Below are positions 17,267 through 24,786 of a stretch of DNA of 64,000 bases, piece by piece. The DNA is from Mycobacterium sp. URHB0044. GTDB lineage: Bacteria; Actinomycetota; Actinomycetes; Mycobacteriales; Mycobacteriaceae. The stretch covers positions 119,804 to 183,803 of the forward strand of contig NZ_KK211157.1 of the NCBI RefSeq assembly GCF_000620625.1, in the 5' to 3' direction. The notes below the pieces were generated by a model. It did not search any database and had not been told where the DNA came from. It saw only the letters and a list, made by a program, of their open reading frames with translations. A program made the translations under genes and the position numbers. How positions within the stretch are numbered: the first letter of the stretch is position 1; every line of letters begins with the position of its first letter.

Positions 17267-18870
17267 CGGCCGCGGCGGTGCTCACCCCGCTGACCGTGCT
17301 GATCCCGACGCTCGCGGCGGCGGCGACGTTGTTCGCCGGCCGCAGGCCGCGGTTGCAGCGCGTCATCACGCTCGTCGCACTGACGTCCGTGGTCGGGGTA
17401 TGCGCGGCGCTGCTGCACTTCGCCGACCGCGACGGCACCATCGCGGTGCACGTCGGCGGATGGGGGCAGACCGTGCCCGGCATGGGTCCGCTCGGCATCA
17501 CCCTGGTGGTGGATCGGCTGTCGGCACTGATGCTGATCGTGTCGTCGATCGTGCTGTTGGCGGTGGTGTTCTACGCCATCGGACAGGGCATCCGGGACGG
17601 CGACGAACGCCAGCCCGTTTCGATCTTCCTGCCCACCTACCTGGTGTTGTCGGCGGGCGTGTGCACGGCGTTCCTGGCCGGCGACTTGTTCAACCTGTTC
17701 GTCGGCTTCGAAGTGCTGCTGGCCGCGAGCTTCGTGCTGCTGACCATCGGCGCCAGCACCGAACGGGTACGCGCGGGGATCGCCTACGTCATGGTGTCGA
17801 TGGTCTCGTCGCTGATCTTCCTGATCGGCATCGCGTTGATCTACGCGGCGACCGGCACCCTCAACATGGCGGAGTTGTCGGTTCGGCTCGCCGACATCCC
17901 CGCAGGAACCCGCGGTGCGCTGTTCGCCGTGCTGATGGTCGCGTTCGGCATCAAGGCTGCGGTGTTCCCGCTGTCGACGTGGCTACCGGACTCCTACCCC
18001 ACGGCGCCCGCACCGGTCACTGCGGTGTTCGCCGGCCTGCTGACCAAAGTCGGTGTGTACGCGATCATCCGGGCACATTCGCTGCTGTTCCCCGGCGGCG
18101 CCATGGACCGCATCCTGCTCGTCGCGGCGCTGCTGACGATGATCGTCGGCATTCTGGGCGCCATGGCGCAGAACGACATCAAGCGGCTGCTGTCCTTCAC
18201 CCTGGTCAGCCACATCGGCTACATGGTGTTCGGCATTTCGCTGTCCAGCGCGCTCGGCATGGCGGGTGCCATCTACTACGTGGCACACCACATCGTGGTG
18301 CAGACCACGCTGTTCCTGGTGGTCGGGCTGATCGAACGCCAGGCAGGCGCGTCGACCCTGCAGCGGCTCGGCGGGCTGGCCGCCGCCAGCCCGGTGCTGG
18401 CGCTGGTCTTCTTCGTGCCCGCACTGAACCTCGGTGGCATACCGCCGTTCTCGGGGTTCATCGGCAAGGTGGCGCTGTTGGAGGCGGGCACTCGGGACGG
18501 CTCGGTGCTGGCCTGGCTTCTGGTCGGGGGCAGCGTCGCGACGAGTCTGCTGACCCTGTACGTGATGGCGAGGGTATGGACGAAGGCGTTCTGGCGGCCG
18601 CGATCCGACGCGCCGGAGGGTGCGCTTTCGGCCGCGACGCCGTCGGCGTTGCTCGACGATTCGGAGGACGACGTCACCTATTCGGAGCGCGACGACGTGG
18701 GCCGGATGCCGATCGGCATGGTGTTGCCGACGGGCGCGCTGATCGCCGTGGGCCTCACCCTGACCGTGTTGGCAGGCCCGATCTTCGGGTACGCCGAGCG
18801 CGCGGCCGACGAAGTCCTCGACAGGGGCCAGTACATCTCGGCCGTGTTGGGGGGTGACCAGCACCGATGA
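17263..18870 (+). CDS. mnhD: Mrp antiporter subunit D
   Basis: A 535-residue NuoN/NuoM-like antiporter subunit. Visible core features are FNLFVGFEVLLAASFVLL (the conserved glutamate helix), AAVFPLSTWLPDSYPTAP with its preceding lysine, and NDIKRLLSFTLVSHIGYM. A hydrophilic insertion near residue 440-480 (APEGALSAATP through YSERDDVGRMP) precedes the last membrane segments. It works with MnhA in the proton-translocating half of the complex. Four-base overlaps join it to mnhC and mnhE. Confidence 0.95.
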   Translation: MTAAAVLTPLTVLIPTLAAAATLFAGRRPRLQRVITLVALTSVVGVCAALLHFADRDGTIAVHVGGWGQTVPGMGPLGITLVVDRLSALMLIVSSIVLLAVVFYAIGQGIRDGDERQPVSIFLPTYLVLSAGVCTAFLAGDLFNLFVGFEVLLAASFVLLTIGASTERVRAGIAYVMVSMVSSLIFLIGIALIYAATGTLNMAELSVRLADIPAGTRGALFAVLMVAFGIKAAVFPLSTWLPDSYPTAPAPVTAVFAGLLTKVGVYAIIRAHSLLFPGGAMDRILLVAALLTMIVGILGAMAQNDIKRLLSFTLVSHIGYMVFGISLSSALGMAGAIYYVAHHIVVQTTLFLVVGLIERQAGASTLQRLGGLAAASPVLALVFFVPALNLGGIPPFSGFIGKVALLEAGTRDGSVLAWLLVGGSVATSLLTLYVMARVWTKAFWRPRSDAPEGALSAATPSALLDDSEDDVTYSERDDVGRMPIGMVLPTGALIAVGLTLTVLAGPIFGYAERAADEVLDRGQYISAVLGGDQHR

Positions 18871-19406
18871 GGCGGACCCTGCTGCGCGTGTGGGTGCTGT
18901 GCTGGCTCACGATGGTCTGGATGTTCTTGTGGGGCACCGTTTCCGCGGCGAACGCAGTGACCGGACTCGCCATCGCACTGGTGATCACGCTGCTTCTGCC
19001 GCTGCCCGCGGTCCCCGTCGAGGGCCGCCTGCACGTGCTGTCGCTGCTCCGGCTCGTCGTTCAGGTGGCGTGGTATCTGGTGCTGTCTTCAGCACAATTG
19101 GCGTGGCTGGCGGTCAAACCTGGACCACCACCGCGCACCGCAGTGTTGCGTGCTCACCTCGCGATCAAGTCGGATCTGGTGCTGGCGTTGGCGGTCAGCG
19201 TCATCACCCTCATCCCGGGTTCGATCGTGCTCGAGATCGACCAGACCCGCAGGATGATCTACGTCCACGTCATCGACGTGGGATCTGAGCGCGCGGTGGC
19301 GCGGTTCTACCACCAGGTCGCGGTGCTCGAGCGCCTGCTGATCGCGTCGTTCGAGCGAGGCGCGGATTGGCGGCCGTCGCCGGAGAGGGAGGAGGCCGCA
19401 CCGTGA
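18867..19406 (+). CDS. mnhE: Mrp antiporter subunit E
   Basis: A 179-residue subunit E. N-terminal membrane helices (VLCWLTMVWMFLWGTVSAANA, AIALVITLLLPLPAVP) are followed by the conserved segment VAWYLVLSSAQLAWLAV. A cytoplasmic part contains SVITLIPGSIVLEID, a hallmark of MnhE. It starts at ATG 18867, overlapping the mnhD stop by 4 bp. MnhE has no counterpart in complex I and is thought to help assemble the complex. Confidence 0.93.
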   Translation: MRRTLLRVWVLCWLTMVWMFLWGTVSAANAVTGLAIALVITLLLPLPAVPVEGRLHVLSLLRLVVQVAWYLVLSSAQLAWLAVKPGPPPRTAVLRAHLAIKSDLVLALAVSVITLIPGSIVLEIDQTRRMIYVHVIDVGSERAVARFYHQVAVLERLLIASFERGADWRPSPEREEAAP

Positions 19407-19684
19407 ATACCGTTTGGGTCATCGCCGCCGTACTGCTCTCCGCTGCCGCCGCGATCACGATGTTCCGGCTCCTCGCGGGCCCCGGCACGCTCGACAGGTT
19501 GGTCGCGCTCGACACCTTCGTAGCCGTGACGATGTGCGCGATCGGCACTTGGGCCGCCTACAGCCTGGACACCACGGTGACCTACAGCCTCACCGCGCTG
19601 GCGCTGATCAGCTTCGTCGGTTCGGTCAGCGTGGCCCGCTTCCGGGTGCGCGACACCGACCGCGACGACGGGACACCCCAGTGA
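19403..19684 (+). CDS. mnhF: Mrp antiporter subunit F
   Basis: A 93-residue small membrane subunit with three transmembrane helices (VWVIAAVLLSAAAAITMF; LVALDTFVAVTMCAIGTWAA; TYSLTALALISFVGSVSVARF). The RLLAGPGTLDRLVALDT motif is typical of MnhF. The start is GTG 19403, overlapping the mnhE stop, with GGAGG at 19391 as ribosome binding site inside mnhE. The end overlaps mnhG by 4 bp. Confidence 0.93.
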   Translation: MNTVWVIAAVLLSAAAAITMFRLLAGPGTLDRLVALDTFVAVTMCAIGTWAAYSLDTTVTYSLTALALISFVGSVSVARFRVRDTDRDDGTPQ

Positions 19685-20025
19685 CCGCCGCCGGCGTCCT
19701 CGACGTCCTGGCCGCCGTGCTGGTGCTCTCCGGATCGATACTGGCCCTCACCGCGGCCATCGGCGTGGTGCGGTTTCCCGACACGCTGTCGCGGATGCAT
19801 GCCGCCACCAAGCCGCAGGTGCTCGGCCTGCTGCTGGTGCTCGTCGGCGCGGCGATCCGGCTGCGTGGTCACGCCGACGTGGGCATGCTCATCCTCGCCG
19901 GCCTGTTCACCGTCATCACCGCGCCCGTCGTGGCCAACCGGGTTGGCCAACTCGCATACCGGGAACAGAGTTTCCGTGACGACCTGCTGACCCGCGACGA
20001 GATGGCCGAGTATGACGAGAACTGA
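19681..20025 (+). CDS. mnhG: Mrp antiporter subunit G
   Basis: A 114-residue subunit G with the family signature GVVRFPDTLSRMHAATKPQ between the first and second membrane helices, and VITAPVVANRVGQLAY in the third. It starts at GTG 19681 in a GTGA overlap with mnhF and completes the operon A(B)-C-D-E-F-G. The last 14 bases overlap the start of a methyltransferase gene, which may be co-transcribed. Confidence 0.93.
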   Translation: MTAAGVLDVLAAVLVLSGSILALTAAIGVVRFPDTLSRMHAATKPQVLGLLLVLVGAAIRLRGHADVGMLILAGLFTVITAPVVANRVGQLAYREQSFRDDLLTRDEMAEYDEN

Positions 20026-20932
20026 CGACGACACCTGGGACATCACCGAGAGCGTCGGTGCCACCGCTCTGGGCGTGGCAATGGCGCGGGCGGCTGAAAC
20101 CCGAGATGACTGCTGCCGCTTGTTCGACGACCCGTACGCGCAGTGGTTCGTCGACGCGGCGATCGAGCGCGGGTGGCAACCACCGATCCCCGACACGGAC
20201 GTCTCGAAGCTGCCTGCGCGGATGCGCATGGTCTGGGCCTACGCGGCCGCGCGGACGAAGCACTTCGACGACTACTTCATCGCCGCGGGTGCCGCGGGGC
20301 TCGTCCAGGTGGTCATCCTCGCCGCCGGCCTGGACGCCCGCGCCTGGCGCCTGCCGTGGGTGACCGACACCGTGGTGTACGAGATCGACCAGCCGAAGGT
20401 GCTCCAGTTCAAGGCCGAGACGTTGCGGGCGCACGATGCGCAGCCGGCGGCACGCGTCGTCGAAGTCCCAATCGACCTGCGCGAGGACTGGCCAACGGCA
20501 TTGCGGGACAACGGTTTCGATCCGTCGCAGCCGACGGCGTGGTTGGCCGAGGGACTGCTGCCCTATCTCCCGGCGGACGGCCAGGACCTGCTGTTCGAGC
20601 GCGTGCAGCAGCTCAGTGCGGTCGACAGCCGAATCGCGGTGGAAGCGTTCGGCCCCGGCTACTTCGACGAGGACTACCAACAACAGATCCGTGCCGCGGT
20701 GCGGGAGATGCGCGAGGAGGCCGCCCAAGCCGGCCACGACATCCCCGACGCTACCGAGCTGTTCTTCGCCGAACCGCGCGCCGACGTCGCCGACTGGTTG
20801 CGCGACCGCGGCTGGGAGGTCACCAACCTTCCGGCGGCCGAGGTAGTTGTCCGGCACAAGCGTGAGCTGGCGGACGACATGCAGGACCGTCGCAGCGTGT
20901 TCGTCGAGGGCCGCAGGCTCGCCGGCCCCTAG
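20012..20932 (+). CDS. Class I SAM methyltransferase, LCMT-like TIGR00027 family
   Basis: A 306-residue methyltransferase of the large mycobacterial family around Rv0145/Rv0146. The opening ITESVGATALGVAMARA, the Asp-rich DDPYAQWFVDAA, motif I VVILAAGLDARAWRLPW and WLAEGLLPYLP are diagnostic. Members are often called putative O-methyltransferases and multiply in mycobacteria; their substrates are unknown. It begins 14 bp inside mnhG and ends one base before the convergent NmrA-like gene starts its stop codon, so there is no spacer on either side. Confidence 0.88.
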   Translation: MTRTDDDTWDITESVGATALGVAMARAAETRDDCCRLFDDPYAQWFVDAAIERGWQPPIPDTDVSKLPARMRMVWAYAAARTKHFDDYFIAAGAAGLVQVVILAAGLDARAWRLPWVTDTVVYEIDQPKVLQFKAETLRAHDAQPAARVVEVPIDLREDWPTALRDNGFDPSQPTAWLAEGLLPYLPADGQDLLFERVQQLSAVDSRIAVEAFGPGYFDEDYQQQIRAAVREMREEAAQAGHDIPDATELFFAEPRADVADWLRDRGWEVTNLPAAEVVVRHKRELADDMQDRRSVFVEGRRLAGP

Positions 20933-21691
20933 TCATGCCTTGGCAGCGGTTTCGAGGATCCAGTCCTCGAACCGGATGTCGAACAGCGTCGCTCCGTCAC
21001 CGGGAACCAGCGTGCGCTCATCGATGGCGACGCCCGCGTACCGTGCGGCTGGGTCGGCAACGACCCGGCGGGCGTCGCCGCGGGCGGTCAGCGCCGTCCT
21101 GATGAGGTCGGGGAGGCGGAACTGCTCCGGCCCACCCACTTCCATGATCCCGTTCACCGGGGCATTCACCGCGGCAATGGCGACCGCCTCGGCGACGTCC
21201 GCCGCCGCCATCGGCTGAATGAGCTTGGACGGCAGCCGCACCGTGTCGCCTTCGGTGGCTGAATCGGCAATGACCTTGAGGAACTCGAAGAACTGCGTCG
21301 CGTGCACGATCGAGTAGGGAATCGGTCCTGCGCTGACGAGCTCCTCCTGTGCCAGCTTCGCCCGGGAGTAGCCGCTCTCCCGAGCCAGCCGCTCGGTGCC
21401 GACGACCGACAACGCAACATGGTGCGCCACACCGGCTTCGGCTCCGGCCGCCAGGAGATTTTTGGTCGACGTGACGAAGAACTCCGTCGCCGCGTCCTCC
21501 TCGATCGACGGCGAGTTCGACACGTCGACGACCGCCTGTGCCCCGGCCAGGACGTCGGGCAGCCCCTTCCCCGTCACAGTGTTCACACCGGTCGAGGGAG
21601 AAGCGGCGACGGCGTCGTGCCCGTGTTCGGTCAAGCCGCGCACCAACTTTGATCCGACGAGGCCGGTTCCCCCGATGACGACGATTCTCAT
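20933..21691 (-). CDS. NmrA/SDR-type NAD(P)-binding reductase
   Basis: A 252-residue atypical SDR. The dinucleotide-binding loop VIGGTGLVGSKLV sits at the very N-terminus, which fixes the start at ATG 21691 (MRIVVIGG); AAAGG lies on the minus strand about six bases upstream. VVDVSNSPSIEEDA, LSVVGTERLARESGYSRAK and ATQFFEFLKVIAD are typical of NAD(P)-binding NmrA-like proteins and LysR-associated reductases. The YxxxK motif is present as YSRAK. It abuts the convergent methyltransferase. The substrate is unknown. Confidence 0.85.
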   Translation of the reverse strand: MRIVVIGGTGLVGSKLVRGLTEHGHDAVAASPSTGVNTVTGKGLPDVLAGAQAVVDVSNSPSIEEDAATEFFVTSTKNLLAAGAEAGVAHHVALSVVGTERLARESGYSRAKLAQEELVSAGPIPYSIVHATQFFEFLKVIADSATEGDTVRLPSKLIQPMAAADVAEAVAIAAVNAPVNGIMEVGGPEQFRLPDLIRTALTARGDARRVVADPAARYAGVAIDERTLVPGDGATLFDIRFEDWILETAAKA

Positions 21692-21854
21692 GACGAGCCT
21701 TTCTTGGTGTGGCAGCTTCCCGCCCGCCAGAACGGACACGCTGCCGTGGATTCATCCCGGTCGCGGAGATTGGTGACCGTCGGCCGCGCCCAGCAATGCC
21801 CTTGCCGTCGGCGTGAGCGGACTCACTCGGACCCAACCGGTATGGTCAACACCC

Positions 21855-24656
21855 ATGTCGTTCCAGCTTCGGGGGGAACGTCTCCGCGGTCGCGCGAACG
21901 AGTGCGAGACGCTTCGGGGCCTGATCTCGACCGTCCGATCCGGTCGTTGCCAGGTGCTGGTGCTGCGCGGTGAGGCGGGTGTCGGCAAGACCGCATTGCT
22001 CGGATACGCATCGGCGGTGGCGACGGGATTCAGCTCCATTCAGGTGACTGGCGTTCAGTCCGACATGGAACTCGCATTCGCCGGCCTGCAGCAGCTGTGC
22101 GCGCCGCTCATGGATCACGAAGACGAATTGCCCGAGCCGCAGCGCGAAGCGTTGGCGGTTGCCTTCGGCCGCGGAATCGGCCCTACCCCGGACCGCTTCC
22201 TGGTCGGCCTCGCGGTGCTGAGCCTGCTGGCCGCCGCCGCCAACGATGAGCCCTTGCTGTGCGTCATCGACGACGCACAGTGGCTGGACCAGGTGTCCGT
22301 GCAGACGCTGGCCTTCGTGGCACGGCGTCTGATGGCCGAACCCGTTGCCCTCGTGTTCGGGGTGCGCGACGACGGCGACAGCGAGGTGCTGGCCGGCCTG
22401 CCGGAATTGCGGATCGGCGGCTTGTCCGACGGCGATGCCCGGGGGCTGCTGGAGTCGGTGATGGTCGGCGGGATCGACCCGCGGGTGCGCGACCGCATCG
22501 TGGCGGAGACGCGTGGCAATCCACTTGCGCTCCTCGAAGTTCCACGCAACGTCTCCGCGGCCGAGTTGGCCGGCGGGTTCTGGAATGCGGGTGGGCGATC
22601 ATCGGCGGGAGAGATCGAAGAGGGCTTCGTGCGCCGCATTCGGTCGTTGCCGGAGCCGACGCAACGGTTGCTGCTCGTCGCGGCGGCCGAGCCGGTTGGC
22701 GACGCCGCATTGTTCCTGCGAACCGCGGCGCAACTGGGCATCCCCATCGACGCACTGGGGCCGGCCGAGGCCGCAGGAGTGCTCGAGTTCGGACCCCGCA
22801 TGCGCTTCCACCATCCGCTCATGCGCTCGGCCGCGTACCGCGCGGCCGACCTGACCGAACGCAGGGCGATACACCGGGCGCTGGCCGACGCCATCGATCC
22901 GCAGTCCGACCCCGACCGTCGCGCCTGGCATGCCGCCAGTGCCGCGGCGGGTCCCGACGATGCGGTGGCCGCCGAGCTGGAAGCTTCAGCCGACCGAGCC
23001 CAGAGCAGGGGCGGAATCGCTGCGGCGGCGGCGTTCTTGGAGCGCGCGACCGTATTGACGTCGGATCCAGCACTCCGCGGCGTTCGGGCGATCGCGGCCG
23101 CAAAGGCCAAACGGGACGCAGCCGCTCCCGCGGCGGCCTACGAACTCCTCGCCATGGCCGAACTCGCACCGCTGTCCGAGCTCCAGCGGACTCAGGTAGT
23201 TCGGTTGCGCGCCCAGATGGAGTTCGCCCGTAGCCGGGCAGGCGGCCGCGGCGCGCGCCAGCTGAGCGAAACGGCTCCCGCTCTCCTCGCTGCCGCCAAG
23301 CTTCTCGAAGACCTCGACGACTACGCCTCTCGCGAGACGTATCTCGAGGCGCTCGCGGTGATCATCTACGCCGGTCGGCTCGGACCACCCGGCAGCCTGG
23401 AGGCTGCCGCCGAGGCGGCGCGCGCCGCGATGAGCCGTGCACCCGTGCTGCCGCGTGCGGTCGACATGCTCTTGAAGGGCATCGCCGAACGGATCACGGG
23501 CGGTTTCAGCGCGGGGGCCGGTCCGCTGCGCGTCGCCTTGGACCTGATGTGCGAGCTTGCGCAGTCGAACGACGGCCAGGTGCGGCGGTGGACGGAGTTG
23601 CCGGCCTTCCCGGTCTTGCAGGAACCATCCGCACACGAGTTGTGGGATGAATCGATCACACTGCGACTCTCCACCGCCGCGGTGCGGCAGACGCGTGAAG
23701 CCGGCGCGCTGGCCGGCCTTCCCCGAGCGCTCGTCTACCGGGCCGGCGTCCACATCTGGGCAGGCGAATTCGCCATGGCAGCAACACTCATCGAAGAGGC
23801 GAACTCGATCACCGCGGCCACGGACCCCGTCGCGCCGGTGCGATACCACTCCGTGTTGCTCGCCGCGTGGCGCGGAAATCCGTCCGACGCGGTTGCGGCG
23901 ATCGAGGCGGCCGCCGCCGACGGAATCGCCAAAGGCGAGGGCCGGCTGCTCGGCCTGACCGGATACGCCGGCGCGATCCTGTACAACGGCCTCGCCCGAT
24001 ACGAGGAGGCATTCGCGTCGGCTTCCGACGCTTGCCGATACGAGGACCTCGGCTTCTACGGCCGGTGCCTCCTCGAACTGGTCGAAGCGGCGGCACACAC
24101 GGGTGACCGGGAAGCCGCCACGCGGGCCGTCGCGCAGCTGCACGAAAGTGCGGGCGCCAGCGGAACCGATTGGGGGCTGGGTGCTTTGGCGAATGCGCAA
24201 GCGCTCCTCGCCGATGACGACCACGCGGAGCAGCTGTTCACCGAAGCCGTCGAACGCCTTGAGCGCACCCGCGTCGTCGTTCACCTCGCGCGGGCCAAGT
24301 TGTGTTACGGCGAATGGCTGCGCCGGGTGAACCGGCGGACCGATGCCCGCAGACAGCTCAGCGAGGCCTATGAGATGTTCACCCGGATGGGTGCCGACGC
24401 CTTCGCTGAACGGGCCCGCCGGGAGCTGGTGGCCACCGGCGAGAAGGTCCGAAAGCAGTCGGCAGGCACGGGTGACGAGCTGACCGCACAAGAGGCGCAG
24501 ATCGCCAGGCTCGCCGGCGATGGGCTGACCAATCAGGAGATCGGTGCGCAGCTGTTCATCAGCACCCACACCGTCGAGTGGCACCTGCGGAAGGTCTTCG
24601 TCAAGCTCGGCATCACCTCGCGTAGGCAGCTGCGCACCGTGTCGTGGGCGAGCTAA
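21855..24656 (+). CDS. LuxR-family regulator with N-terminal AAA ATPase (LAL type), copy 1
   Basis: A 933-residue large ATP-binding regulator. Walker A GEAGVGKTALL starts at residue 39, Walker B is LLCVIDDAQWLD, and a long TPR-like helical middle (about residues 350-840) precedes a LuxR/NarL HTH near the end (LTAQEAQIARLAGDGLTNQE, then STHTVEWHLRKVF). The start is ATG 21855 (MSFQLRGERLRGR), aligned with the paralogue; frame extends to 21813. LALs are inducer-dependent activators such as MalT. No sensor ligand can be read here. It forms a tandem pair with the next gene and diverges from the NmrA-like reductase. Confidence 0.9.
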   Translation: MSFQLRGERLRGRANECETLRGLISTVRSGRCQVLVLRGEAGVGKTALLGYASAVATGFSSIQVTGVQSDMELAFAGLQQLCAPLMDHEDELPEPQREALAVAFGRGIGPTPDRFLVGLAVLSLLAAAANDEPLLCVIDDAQWLDQVSVQTLAFVARRLMAEPVALVFGVRDDGDSEVLAGLPELRIGGLSDGDARGLLESVMVGGIDPRVRDRIVAETRGNPLALLEVPRNVSAAELAGGFWNAGGRSSAGEIEEGFVRRIRSLPEPTQRLLLVAAAEPVGDAALFLRTAAQLGIPIDALGPAEAAGVLEFGPRMRFHHPLMRSAAYRAADLTERRAIHRALADAIDPQSDPDRRAWHAASAAAGPDDAVAAELEASADRAQSRGGIAAAAAFLERATVLTSDPALRGVRAIAAAKAKRDAAAPAAAYELLAMAELAPLSELQRTQVVRLRAQMEFARSRAGGRGARQLSETAPALLAAAKLLEDLDDYASRETYLEALAVIIYAGRLGPPGSLEAAAEAARAAMSRAPVLPRAVDMLLKGIAERITGGFSAGAGPLRVALDLMCELAQSNDGQVRRWTELPAFPVLQEPSAHELWDESITLRLSTAAVRQTREAGALAGLPRALVYRAGVHIWAGEFAMAATLIEEANSITAATDPVAPVRYHSVLLAAWRGNPSDAVAAIEAAAADGIAKGEGRLLGLTGYAGAILYNGLARYEEAFASASDACRYEDLGFYGRCLLELVEAAAHTGDREAATRAVAQLHESAGASGTDWGLGALANAQALLADDDHAEQLFTEAVERLERTRVVVHLARAKLCYGEWLRRVNRRTDARRQLSEAYEMFTRMGADAFAERARRELVATGEKVRKQSAGTGDELTAQEAQIARLAGDGLTNQEIGAQLFISTHTVEWHLRKVFVKLGITSRRQLRTVSWAS

Positions 24657-24786
24657 CCGACGAGACGGTGACGTTCGTCAACTGATTTCCCGGACCTGCG
24701 CGCCACTCGTTACCATTCATGATCGGACCAGCCCAGTCAGATGGGGCGAATCAGCAAGGTCCTTCTGATCAGACGCGGTGGTGGTT

